A DNA stretch of 64,000 nucleotides from Candidatus Amulumruptor caecigallinarius (GTDB taxonomy: Bacteria; Bacteroidota; Bacteroidia; Bacteroidales; Muribaculaceae): the NCBI GenBank assembly GCA_023665575.1, contig JAMPDQ010000003.1, positions 24,792-88,791 on the forward strand, written 5' to 3'. The stretch's first letter is position 1, and the number at the start of each line of letters is the position of its first letter. The position numbers were made by a program, and so were the translations under genes. The notes below the pieces were generated by a model. It was not told where the DNA came from, searched no databases, and saw only the letters and a list, made by a program, of their open reading frames with translations. Below are positions 28,053 to 37,695 of this stretch, piece by piece.

Positions 28053-29074
28053 AACAACTTTCGTATAGAGATATTATTCGCGATGTGAGGAATGGAAAAT
28101 TCGAGCCGGTCTATATTCTGATGGGAGAGGAGGCATATTATATTGACCTGATAGTGCAAAATATTGAGAAATACGCTGTTGCCGAAGATGACCGCGATTT
28201 TGATTATAACATGTTTTTCGGCAATGACGCCGATATCGATTATGTGATTGCAGCTGCCAGGCAGTTTCCGATTATGTCTGATCGAAAGCTTGTGATTCTT
28301 AAGGAGGCTCAGTCGATGGTTCAGGCAAAAGCGCAACTTGACAAATTCGCTCCATATGTAGCCAATCCGAGTCAAACCACTGTTTTCGTAATTGCCTTTA
28401 AGGGAGAGCCCTTATCTGCAACTTCAAAACTCTTGAAGGCGGCCAAGGAGAGCGATGCCGTGGTGTTTAAGAGCGAATTGGTGAAAGACTGGAATCTCCC
28501 TTCCGCCGTGCGCGATTATTGCAACGAACGAAAGGTATCAATTGAAGAGAAGGCCATACAGCTGCTATGCGAGTGTATAGGCTCTCCACTCAGCAAACTT
28601 TTCGGGGAGGTGAACAAGCTAATCAGCATCTGCGGCGGCAATGGTTGCCGCATCACATGCGAAGATATCGAAAAAAACATCGGTATTTCGAAAGATTTCA
28701 ATAATCTGGAGCTTGTAAACGCACTTTCAGCAAAGGACTACCCAAAGGCAATGAAGATTGTGAAATATTTTGAACAGAATCCGAAGAATCACCCCACAGT
28801 GCTTTCCACATCAATGATTCTGAATTTTTTCTCCAATCTGATTGTGGCTCATTATATGCTTGACAAATCTGACGATGCACTCCGCGAGCAATTCGGATTC
28901 AAGGCAAAAGTGCAAATCAACAACATGCGCACAGCCATGCGCAACTATTCAGCAATGCAGGCTGTAAACGGATTGCACTATCTTCGCGAATTTGACACGA
29001 TGTCGAAAGGAATAGGCTCCATGCAGAATGAATATGCACTGATGAAGGAAATGATTTTTAAAATGTTCACTTAG
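28049..29074 (+). CDS. holA: DNA polymerase III subunit delta
   Basis: A 341-aa clamp-loader subunit. The N-terminal part shows PVYILMGEEAYYIDLIVQNI, FPIMSDRKLVILKEAQSM and VFKSELVKDWNLPSAVRDYC. The C-terminal part has the delta signature SPLSKLFGEVNKLISICG and a collar domain ending in KGIGSMQNEYALMKEMIFKMF. Delta opens the sliding clamp at the replication fork. The gene overlaps the CPBP stop by 4 bp. Confidence 0.95.
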   Translation: MKQLSYRDIIRDVRNGKFEPVYILMGEEAYYIDLIVQNIEKYAVAEDDRDFDYNMFFGNDADIDYVIAAARQFPIMSDRKLVILKEAQSMVQAKAQLDKFAPYVANPSQTTVFVIAFKGEPLSATSKLLKAAKESDAVVFKSELVKDWNLPSAVRDYCNERKVSIEEKAIQLLCECIGSPLSKLFGEVNKLISICGGNGCRITCEDIEKNIGISKDFNNLELVNALSAKDYPKAMKIVKYFEQNPKNHPTVLSTSMILNFFSNLIVAHYMLDKSDDALREQFGFKAKVQINNMRTAMRNYSAMQAVNGLHYLREFDTMSKGIGSMQNEYALMKEMIFKMFT

Positions 29075-29111
29075 ATCATGTTATAAAATATGTCTCATAA
29101 AAAATTCAACA

Positions 29112-29903
29112 ATGATTCTCTATTTTTCGGGCACGGGCAATTCAAAACATGTGGCCCGTTCGCTTGCCAATCTGCTTGATGATGACGCTGTCTATATGCC
29201 ATCATGGTCGCCGGAATCACTCTCTCCCGCAAAGCATCGATTGTGTTTTGTTTTCCCGGTGTATTCCTGGGGAGTGCCTCCAATGGTGCTTGATTACATA
29301 AGTAAACTGTCTGATTCTTTCGTGAGAAGGGCGATTGGAGATGCTATCCCGGTTTGCATGGTGTGCACATGCGGAGATGACGCCGGGAAAGCTGATGTGA
29401 TGCTCCGGAAGGCGCTTAACAGGCGTGGCTTGATTCTTTCCGGTGTCTGGAGTGTGATTATGCCCAATACATATGTGCTGCTTCCGGGTTTCAACACTGA
29501 CTCTCAGAAGGTAACCGACAAAAAATTAAGGGAATCGGAGCAAAAAATTCGCGAAATTGCTTCTTGCATTGCTGCGGAAAAGTGGCGTACGGATATAAAA
29601 AGAGGAGCTGCCGCATGGCTTAAAACATGGATTGTGTATCCGCTATTCATGAAGTTTGCCATGAATCCGCGCAAGTGGCGGGCCACACAGGAGTGCGTGA
29701 GATGCGGAAGATGTGTGTCTTTTTGTCCGGTGAGAAACATAACCATGCATCCCTACGGTCCATCCTGGGGCCACAATTGCATGTCGTGTCTCAGTTGCTG
29801 GCACAAATGTCCGGCAAATGCAATTGCATACGGGCGAATCACATCTTCTAAATCACAGTATCATTGTCCGCTACGCCCACTACACCATATTGCAGGCGAA
29901 TGA
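29112..29903 (+). CDS. EFR1-type ferredoxin: flavodoxin domain fused to two 4Fe-4S clusters
   Basis: A 263-aa cytosolic redox protein. The N-terminus MILYFSGTGNSKHVARSLA is an FMN-binding flavodoxin loop. FVFPVYSWGVPPMVLDYI follows in the flavodoxin-like domain. The C-terminus carries two ferredoxin motifs, CVRCGRCVSFCPVRNI and CMSCLSCWHKCPANAI, each CxxCxxCxxxC. The EFR1 group is common in anaerobic gut bacteria; the electron donor and acceptor are not known. It follows holA by 37 bp. Confidence 0.9.
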   Translation: MILYFSGTGNSKHVARSLANLLDDDAVYMPSWSPESLSPAKHRLCFVFPVYSWGVPPMVLDYISKLSDSFVRRAIGDAIPVCMVCTCGDDAGKADVMLRKALNRRGLILSGVWSVIMPNTYVLLPGFNTDSQKVTDKKLRESEQKIREIASCIAAEKWRTDIKRGAAAWLKTWIVYPLFMKFAMNPRKWRATQECVRCGRCVSFCPVRNITMHPYGPSWGHNCMSCLSCWHKCPANAIAYGRITSSKSQYHCPLRPLHHIAGE

Positions 29904-29904
29904 C

Positions 29905-29955
29905 CAAGGCCCTGAAATGCTATAACACCTCTATTTTTGGAGAAACGGGGCCTTA
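29905..29955. repeat. Palindromic intergenic element between convergent genes
   Basis: aaggccctgaaat and gagaaacggggcctta are imperfect inverted ends enclosing about 23 bp with ctattttt. It is a short copy of the dispersed family; it may also act as a bidirectional terminator for the EFR1 gene and the AI-2E-type transporter. Confidence 0.6.
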
Positions 29956-31062
29956 ATCATGCTTCATGTCAACAGATGGATGAGAAGCATTTCTGAATCG
30001 GAGAGACTTCGGAGTGAGCACATACTCCTTATAATATGCAATCATAAGAGCTGTCACCGGCAATGCCACTATCATGCCGAGAATTCCGAGTAATGATCCC
30101 CACACTGATAACGACAGCAATATAATTGCAGGATTGAGTCCGAGCGTCTTCCCCATGATTTTTGGGGTGATAAGATAGTCGCAGACGCACTGGCTGACAA
30201 CATATACAATGGCACACTGGCCTACCATCGGCCAAAATGAGGCTGCTCCGGTGAGTGAATATAGATAGCATAGTATCAGCACAGGTATGATTGTGACATA
30301 CTGCACATAGGGAATCATATAGAGTATGCCTACCAACAGCCCCATCACGACTGCAAGCGGAAGCCCTACAATCAAAAAGCCTACCGAATAGAGCACCGCT
30401 GCGCACAATGCCACCACTGCCTGTGAGCGAAAATAGTGGTCCATGTTCACTTTGATGTCATCAAGAACGGAATTCACCTTCTGACGATAGCGGGGCGGTA
30501 TCACCTTTCTGAAGCCACCCATCAGCTTGCGGTAATCTATCATGATGAAAATCACATAGATAAATGTGAGAAGCCACTCTATGGTGTGCGACACAACATT
30601 GAATGTTACCGACAACACTGTTTTGCCTTTTGAAAACAATTCCCCAAGCTGCTTCGGATCAAGATATTTACGGAGGGCAGCGGGATCAATAATCTTATTG
30701 ACATATTCCTGTATCTGCGGAGGCATAAGTGTTGTCTTATGTTTCGAGGATTCTCTTATCAACACCTCCAGTTCGTTAATCTCTTGAATAGTGGAGGGGA
30801 TGATAATCCAGGCAAGTCCTCCGGCAATCAAAAGCACTTCAACAAGTGTGAGCATAACTGCCCATATTCTTTTTTTCAACTTCAGATGTTTCATCTGAAA
30901 CTGCACAAGCGGCTCAAGCACATAGGCAATCAGACATGCCACACAGAACGGCAGCAACACATTTCGCAGATAATTAGCGAGCCAGACCAACAACAAAACC
31001 GACACAATTACTATTATGCCTCTGATTACCTGGTCGAATGTAATGGGATTTTTCTTTGACAT
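29953..31062 (-). CDS. AI-2E family transporter (PerM/UPF0118)
   Basis: A 369-aa membrane protein with about seven to eight hydrophobic segments. It shows the family pattern: IIVIVSVLLLVWLANYLRNVLLPFCVACLIAYVLEPLV-type N-terminal helices, a long periplasmic or amphipathic region with KMIDYRKL-like and PPRYRQKVNSVLDDI stretches, and VMGLLVGILYMIPYVQY plus GLNPAIILLSLSVWGSLLGILGMIVALP at the end. Family members export AI-2 or act as Na+/H+ antiporters; the substrate here is not evident. It is convergent with the EFR1 gene. Confidence 0.9.
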   Translation of the reverse strand: MSKKNPITFDQVIRGIIVIVSVLLLVWLANYLRNVLLPFCVACLIAYVLEPLVQFQMKHLKLKKRIWAVMLTLVEVLLIAGGLAWIIIPSTIQEINELEVLIRESSKHKTTLMPPQIQEYVNKIIDPAALRKYLDPKQLGELFSKGKTVLSVTFNVVSHTIEWLLTFIYVIFIMIDYRKLMGGFRKVIPPRYRQKVNSVLDDIKVNMDHYFRSQAVVALCAAVLYSVGFLIVGLPLAVVMGLLVGILYMIPYVQYVTIIPVLILCYLYSLTGAASFWPMVGQCAIVYVVSQCVCDYLITPKIMGKTLGLNPAIILLSLSVWGSLLGILGMIVALPVTALMIAYYKEYVLTPKSLRFRNASHPSVDMKHD

Positions 31063-31192
31063 CTCAGCTTTAGCGGAATAATTTTTTTTCTAAACTCAGA
31101 TTCTGACAATTTCATAACATGTCACTTTTTGTTAAAGTTCGCAGATGATGTGATTCCGAACTTTGCAAGCCGTATGCTTGTTGATTAGGAAT

Positions 31193-31342
31193 TAAGGCTT
31201 CATTCCCTCGGTTACATAACCCCTGTGCTCCCTCAGGGATAAAGCAAATTAGCGCAAAAACAGGCCGCCCTGCTTTAACACTTTTTGAGGAATGGAGTCT
31301 AAGAATTTGTTTCATAAAAAATTTATAAAAACGGAACCTAAA
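31193..31342. repeat. Composite intergenic repeat upstream of the first amylase
   Basis: From 31193 (taaggcttcattccc) to about 31302 (gaggaatggagtcta) is a CATTCCC-type element containing aacaggccgccctgctttaaca, also found in the copy at 45737-45800. It is followed directly by gtttcataaaaaa and the inverse ataaaaacggaaccta (to 31342), a short element of the other type. The amylase ATG lies 10 bp beyond. I see no clear TAnnTTTG promoter in 31063-31352. Confidence 0.75.
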
Positions 31343-31352
31343 AAAGCAAGTT

Positions 31353-32753
31353 ATGAAAGAAAATAAGAATAACAGTTGTGTGCCGCATCCCACAGAAGAT
31401 TACAAAGGTCTTTCCATCTATCAGGTGATGGTGGGTTCATTTATGCATTCCGATAACGGCTCAAAGGGTTATGCCGACTTGTGGGGTCCGGAAGGCAATA
31501 CCAAGGATGGCAATCTTCAAGGTGTGATTGAAGCGCTCGACCATATTGAATCACTCGGTGTGAATGCAATTTGGCTTACCCCCATCTTCGATAGCCGGGG
31601 AGCAGTCGGTGGCGAAAAATTGCAGGCATCAGGATATTTTTGCAAGGATTATTTTAAAATCGACCCCCATTTCGGCACTGAAGATGACTTGCGTGAACTC
31701 GTCGACAAGGCCCATGAGAAGGGAATGTATGTTTTTCTTGATGGCGTGTTCGGACATCATGGCGGCGTTGACAAACCCTCACCCAATGGAAACAAAGTTG
31801 ACAGCACCACGGCAGTAAATGCCCGCGGTGAGGAGGGGAATGTGAAATATCCCGAGTCGCTTGAATATTTTAAGGAAGTGGCCACATACTGGATTGACAA
31901 ATTTGATATAGATGGCTGGCGACTCGACCAGGCATATCAATTGTGCCAGAACGACCATAATTATTGGGTGGAAATTCGCGGAGCAGTGGAGGATGTTTGC
32001 CGCAAACGACGCGAGGATGGCAAGCAATGGGGCGTGCTTGGATATATGGTAGGGGAGGATTGGAGTGATGCCTCGGGAATAAATGAGAGGATCTACAAGG
32101 ATAATGGACTTGTTAGTGCGTTCGACTTTGACGGAAAAACACTTATCAGCGGCCCTATGTCAGACCTTTCGGATGGCGGACTTAACAATGGATGGGACGA
32201 CGTGGTGAAGATTTATTCAAAACCAACCGAACGAGGTTATTGCTCTGATGACATTATGCCTAATCTGTTTCTCAGCAACCATGACGGTTTCAGGGTGGCC
32301 GATCATTTCTATGATGACCTTAATGATATCAGCGTTATGACCCGCTTCGCAATTTTAGCCGGTTATCCCGGCCCGATTACTCTTTATTATGGAGATGAAT
32401 TTGCCGACTTAAGCCGTGACTGCGAAGGTGCGCAGCCCGACAATGCGTCGCGCACTTCAGGCCATATCATGGCAGACGACGAAAGAGCTGCCAGGGTGTA
32501 TAATTACGTTGCCAAGGTGATAAACCTCAGAAAAATGAATCCCGCGATGTGGCGTGGAACGCAGGAATTCAATCAATATCAGAATGTTGAGGCCAATGTG
32601 CTTACCGTTTTGAAAACCGATGCTGAATCCGGCAACCGGGTCATGATGATATTTTCAGATCATGACACCACTGAGATAATTCCTGGAATTCCATTCCCCG
32701 TAGAAGTAAAAGGATTTATTCCGGAAATCATCCCACTCCAAAATGTGGAATGA
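31353..32753 (+). CDS. Cytoplasmic GH13 alpha-amylase-family glycoside hydrolase
   Basis: A 466-aa protein without a signal peptide. The GH13 barrel regions are visible: region I FLDGVFGHHGG, region II DGWRLDQ with nucleophile D192, region III MVGEDW with general acid E235, and region IV LSNHDG with H310-D311. The start YKGLSIYQVMVGSF is typical of a catalytic barrel without an N-terminal carbohydrate-binding domain. It would cleave alpha-1,4-glucans or oligosaccharides in the cytosol; precise specificity is open. A hairpin terminator follows at 32874-32911. Confidence 0.9.
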   Translation: MKENKNNSCVPHPTEDYKGLSIYQVMVGSFMHSDNGSKGYADLWGPEGNTKDGNLQGVIEALDHIESLGVNAIWLTPIFDSRGAVGGEKLQASGYFCKDYFKIDPHFGTEDDLRELVDKAHEKGMYVFLDGVFGHHGGVDKPSPNGNKVDSTTAVNARGEEGNVKYPESLEYFKEVATYWIDKFDIDGWRLDQAYQLCQNDHNYWVEIRGAVEDVCRKRREDGKQWGVLGYMVGEDWSDASGINERIYKDNGLVSAFDFDGKTLISGPMSDLSDGGLNNGWDDVVKIYSKPTERGYCSDDIMPNLFLSNHDGFRVADHFYDDLNDISVMTRFAILAGYPGPITLYYGDEFADLSRDCEGAQPDNASRTSGHIMADDERAARVYNYVAKVINLRKMNPAMWRGTQEFNQYQNVEANVLTVLKTDAESGNRVMMIFSDHDTTEIIPGIPFPVEVKGFIPEIIPLQNVE

Positions 32754-32781
32754 TAAACCTCCGGTATTCTTCAAGAAACTT

Positions 32782-32859
32782 TTAGACCACGTTTCATAAA
32801 ACAAATATCTGCCGCCCGGGTCGCAGCCTTGTGTCGATTTTTTTGAAACGAAGCCTAAA
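32782..32859. repeat. Intergenic repeat element, 78 bp, GTTTCATAAAA type
   Basis: ttagaccacgtttcataaaa and the inverse tttttttgaaacgaagccta form the ends. The interior gggtcgcagccttg followed by tcgattttt is shared with the element at 40917-40967 beside the transposase remnant. Confidence 0.75.
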
Positions 32860-32873
32860 ATCTGTCTGTTTGA

Positions 32874-32911
32874 GGCTGTGTCGTAATTCAGTTTTACGGC
32901 ACAGCCTCTTT
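32874..32911 (+). terminator. Terminator of the first amylase gene
   Basis: GAGGCTGTGTCGTAA and TTACGGCACAGCCTC form a long stem with one mismatch around a short loop, followed by tttgtttta. A further hairpin (aagagggtg and caccctctt) lies at about 32935-32969. Confidence 0.75.
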
Positions 32912-32984
32912 GTTTTATGTTTTTCAACATATTAAGAGGGTGCGCCATCAATTATGACACACCCTCTTGTTCGGCCGAACACTA

Positions 32985-33020
32985 AAAGAAAATCTCAGGG
33001 AATTTCCTGAGATTTTCTTT
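32985..33020 (-). terminator. Terminator of the groES-groEL operon
   Basis: AAAGAAAATCTCAGG (32985-32999) and CCTGAGATTTTCTTT (33006-33020) form a perfect 15-bp stem with a 6-nt loop, ending in T on the minus strand, 35 bp beyond the groEL stop. Confidence 0.85.
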
Positions 33021-33055
33021 AAAATTTGGTTGTTTCGGGCGCAATTATCAGTGGC

Positions 33056-34705
<1,650 letters not shown>

Positions 34706-34725
34706 CTAAAAAATTCATGAAACTA

Positions 34726-34998
34726 TTACTCCATAACTGCGAGGACATCGCTCTGACGCATAATAAGATATTTTACGCCCTCCACTTCAATTTCAGTGCC
34801 TGCATATTTACCATAGAGCACAATGTCGCCTTCTTTAAGGAGCATTTCTTCATCTTTGGTGCCTTTGCCGGCAGCAAGAACTTTTCCTTTGAGTGGCTTC
34901 TCTTTTGCAGTGTCGGGAATAATGATTCCTGACATTGTGGTCTCTTCAGCTGCAGTGGGTTCAATCAGAACTCTATCTGCCAATGGTTTGATTTTCAT
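34726..34998 (-). CDS. groS: Co-chaperonin GroES (Hsp10)
   Basis: A 90-aa co-chaperonin that caps GroEL. Family motifs are KPLADRVLIEPTAAEETTMSG, where the mobile loop carries the GroEL-contacting hydrophobic residues (SGIIIPD), and GDIVLYGKYAGTEIEVEGVKYLIMRQSDVLAV. It is the first gene of the groES-groEL operon. The promoter must lie between the amylase terminator and 34998; I could not pick out a perfect TAnnTTTG there. Confidence 0.97.
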   Translation of the reverse strand: MKIKPLADRVLIEPTAAEETTMSGIIIPDTAKEKPLKGKVLAAGKGTKDEEMLLKEGDIVLYGKYAGTEIEVEGVKYLIMRQSDVLAVME

Positions 34999-35052
34999 AT
35001 AAATTAAATTTGTTTAAAAATTATCTTTATATTGGAATTTTATTTTCCTACA

Positions 35053-35107
35053 AAAAAACATTGTTGGATATCCGAAGCTTAGATAGCATTTGCCGGACAT
35101 CCAACAA
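35053..35107 (-). terminator. Terminator of the second amylase gene
   Basis: TTGTTGGATATCCG (35061-35074) pairs with CGGACATCCAACAA (35094-35107) around about 19 nt. On the minus strand it is followed by tgttttttt. It lies 26 bp beyond the amylase stop and upstream of groES. Confidence 0.75.
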
Positions 35108-35133
35108 TATTACAAATATCGTGCCAACTTTGT

Positions 35134-36570
35134 TTATTTCCTAATCAACACATAGCCTCTTTCGGGAGCGAGTGCGCCTGTGAGACGCCCGTTCTTCACT
35201 TTGAATTCATTATTATGCACTGCATCTCTGTATATTCCGTTGGGAAGGCCTGTGGGGAGGTTAACGAAATTGGCGGATTTGCCAATATTGACAACAACTG
35301 CACCTTTTTTGCCACGATTGACGAGCAGCACCTGTCCGTTTTCGGAAATCCGGACATCCTCTTTCTGACCGGCCATTGCAGTTCGGAATTTATTTACAGC
35401 AGCCACATCGGGGTGTTTGAATTCGTCGTTTCCTCTTGCTCCAAGCACATTATTGCCGTAATAATTCCGGCGTGTGGAGCCTGCGGGGCGGCTGAAGAAT
35501 AGGGGAGTGCCGTTCTGGCGTGCGGTAAGAAACATCCATGCAGCCCGAATCTGATCATCCGTGAGGTGTGCCGACTCATTATGGTTGGCATATGTGTCAT
35601 GGCTCTCTACCCAAGTGGTAAGGAATTCAGGGGCAGCGCTATGGTGGAAACTTTTAAGATCTTTTCCTTTGGCAGAATGCTGTTCGAGGGCTTCGCGAAG
35701 AATGTAGCCGTAGGTGCTTGCAGTCTGCCCCATATAATCGGCATATTCACTTTCGGGCACGTTCTTGTCTTGAAGAATCTCGCCATAAACAAACAGAGAA
35801 TCGTAAGGCACAGCGAGTTTTACCCCCTTCACCGACTTTCTGCCGGTGGCAACATCCCAGAAATCATTCTCTCTAACACCTGAAGCGGTGTCGACGGGGT
35901 CGGAATGAACGCCGATATGCTTGGCAGTGTCATATCTGAAGCCCTTCACACCAAGAGACAGAAGGTCATTGACAAATTCCATATAATATTTCTGGAAATC
36001 GGGATTCTCCGTGTTAACATCCGGTAGCCCACCTGAGCCCCAGAGTGTGCACTGAAGGCGGTCGTTATAATCTTGCACGGGTGTCAATCCTTGCGAATGA
36101 TACATTTTGTCGTGGCCGCCCACAGCTTTATAGAAACCTTCCTTAACGGCATCAGTATCAAAGGCAGTGTGGTTAGGCAGCACATCAACAATTATCTTGA
36201 TATTATATTTGGCTGCGGAATCCATCATAGCCTTCATCTGGTCTCGACTTCCGAGAATATTGTTCCCAATCTTCCAATCGGTGGGCTGGTAATAATAATA
36301 CCAGTTGCCTTCAGTCACATTTTCATCGAAAATCTTCTTGCCGCTGCCTTCGGGAGCATAGCAGTCTTGCACAGGAGATGTCTGAATCATAGTGAAGCCG
36401 GCATCCTTGATTTCTTTCATGCTGCGGGCTATTTCCGGGAAACTCCAGCTCCATGCGTGAAGAATTGTTTCTGTGTTGGTGGCATTAGGATTCACGGTGA
36501 CGCGGTCTTTTGCCGAAAAGGAGAGAGTTGCCATTGAAATTGCCATGGCGCCAAATAATATTTTTTTCAT
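35134..36570 (-). CDS. Secreted GH13 alpha-amylase
   Basis: A 478-aa alpha-amylase with a signal peptide (MKKILFGAMAISMATLSFSA), so it acts in the periplasm or outside. The catalytic residues are nucleophile D214 (GFRYDTAKHI), general acid E264 (VYGEIL) and D325 (WVESHDTYAN). Region I is IIVDVLPNHTAF. ILHAWSWSFPEIARSM near the N-terminus marks an amylase of the Gram-positive/animal-like type. The C-terminal part is the usual all-beta domain. It would degrade extracellular starch, complementing the cytoplasmic GH13 enzyme on the other side of groES-groEL. Confidence 0.93.
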   Translation of the reverse strand: MKKILFGAMAISMATLSFSAKDRVTVNPNATNTETILHAWSWSFPEIARSMKEIKDAGFTMIQTSPVQDCYAPEGSGKKIFDENVTEGNWYYYYQPTDWKIGNNILGSRDQMKAMMDSAAKYNIKIIVDVLPNHTAFDTDAVKEGFYKAVGGHDKMYHSQGLTPVQDYNDRLQCTLWGSGGLPDVNTENPDFQKYYMEFVNDLLSLGVKGFRYDTAKHIGVHSDPVDTASGVRENDFWDVATGRKSVKGVKLAVPYDSLFVYGEILQDKNVPESEYADYMGQTASTYGYILREALEQHSAKGKDLKSFHHSAAPEFLTTWVESHDTYANHNESAHLTDDQIRAAWMFLTARQNGTPLFFSRPAGSTRRNYYGNNVLGARGNDEFKHPDVAAVNKFRTAMAGQKEDVRISENGQVLLVNRGKKGAVVVNIGKSANFVNLPTGLPNGIYRDAVHNNEFKVKNGRLTGALAPERGYVLIRK

Positions 36571-36580
36571 GTATCTAAAT

Positions 36581-36600
36581 TTTATGAAACAGACTCTAAA
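36581..36600. repeat. Dispersed motif copy upstream of the second amylase
   Basis: tttatgaaacagactctaaa is the reverse complement of the AGAGTCTGTTTCATAA motif, 10 bp upstream of the amylase start. Confidence 0.65.
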
Positions 36601-36761
36601 AAACTGATTGATGCAGTCGGGAGAAATATTCTAAACTTTATAACGTTTAAATTGGGAAAATAATATGAGAATCTGCACATAAATTAATTTTTTGCACACA
36701 ATGGAAAGGATTGTGCCATTTGCTAAATAAAATTAAATAATTGATAATTAAGCGCGTTAAA

Positions 36762-36793
36762 TTTGTGCCTTAAAGTGTTTTTTATTAATTTTG
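36762..36793 (+). promoter_or_regulatory. Promoter of the NlpC/P60 gene
   Basis: TTTG (36762-36765), a 20-bp spacer and TAATTTTG (36786-36793) match the Bacteroides consensus. The leader to the ATG at 36848 would be about 48 nt. Confidence 0.72.
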
Positions 36794-36847
36794 CGATGAA
36801 TCATTAGCGAATCCACACATGGATTTTAGATGAACTAACCTGAATTT

Positions 36848-37465
36848 ATGAATTTAAAAAGATTATTTCCCCTAATAATATTAGCAGCCGTGAGTGTGGC
36901 AGGAAATGCTCAGACAAACAGCAAAACAATGTCAGCTCACCAAAGAATGCATAGTCGTCAATTGGCAAATGTAAAATCCTCCAAGATGGATCGCACTGTT
37001 GTGGATGACATGCTGAAAAATGACATAGCCAAAAGGGAGAGTGAAGTTGTAAACCGAATGAGTGCGGAAAGCCGCCAGCTTGCGGGAGACCTTATTAAAG
37101 AGGCAAACAAGCATATAGGCAAGCCCTACGTGCATGGCATGAAAGGCCCCAACGCTTTTGATTGCTCGGGATTTTCAAGCTATGTATACAAGCAGTTCGG
37201 ATATTCAATAAGTCCTTCATCAAGAGTGCAATACACCGAAGGCGTGAAGGTGGATCGCAAAAATCTCCGAACCGGTGACTTGGTGTTTTTTACAAGTCGC
37301 AGTTCTGGTCGCCATGTAGGACATGTAGGCATTGTGGTGGATGCAAATAATGAAACCGGTGATTTTTCATTTATTCACGCAAGTGTAAAGGGTGTTAAGA
37401 TAAGCACATGCGAGGGCTATTATGAAGGCCGTTATGTAGGAGCTCGCAGAATAATAACAGATTGA
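36848..37465 (+). CDS. NlpC/P60 (C40) peptidoglycan endopeptidase
   Basis: A 205-aa exported protein with a signal peptide (MNLKRLFPLIILAAVSVAGNAQ), a charged helical linker (about 25-80) and a C-terminal NlpC/P60 domain. The catalytic Cys is C106 (AFDCSGFSSYVYKQFG), the His is H159 (GHVGIVVD) and the third residue is H177 (FIHASVKG). It hydrolyses stem-peptide bonds such as D-Glu-meso-DAP. Its own promoter and terminator make it a single-gene unit. Confidence 0.93.
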   Translation: MNLKRLFPLIILAAVSVAGNAQTNSKTMSAHQRMHSRQLANVKSSKMDRTVVDDMLKNDIAKRESEVVNRMSAESRQLAGDLIKEANKHIGKPYVHGMKGPNAFDCSGFSSYVYKQFGYSISPSSRVQYTEGVKVDRKNLRTGDLVFFTSRSSGRHVGHVGIVVDANNETGDFSFIHASVKGVKISTCEGYYEGRYVGARRIITD

Positions 37466-37494
37466 CATATAACGAAATAAAAATAGTGATATTG

Positions 37495-37530
37495 TCAAGT
37501 CCCGATTTTTCGGGACTTGATATTTTTTTG
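37495..37530 (+). terminator. Terminator of the NlpC/P60 gene
   Basis: TCAAGTCCCG (37495-37504) and CGGGACTTGA (37511-37520) form a perfect 10-bp stem, followed by tattttttt. Confidence 0.88.
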
Positions 37531-37620
37531 GCCTGATATTTGTTTACATATTGAAGTGATTTAAACTCTTTTCGATGAGCAAAAGCGTTAGTGTAGCACC
37601 ATGGCGCATCGACACATATT

Positions 37621-37650
37621 AAGAGTCTGTTTCATAAAAAACAGACTTTG
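37621..37650. repeat. Dispersed motif copy upstream of uvrA
   Basis: aagagtctgtttcataaaaa followed by acagactttg: one full motif with a partial inverted copy beside it, about 50 bp upstream of the uvrA start. Confidence 0.65.
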
Positions 37651-37695
37651 AAAATTTTAAATGGTCTGCCACTTAAGGATTTGAAAGGGAAACAA

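Noticed and set aside
34999-35060. CIRCE/HrcA operator upstream of groES
   Set aside because: No CIRCE-type inverted repeat is visible; the hairpin at 35061-35107 is better explained as the amylase terminator.
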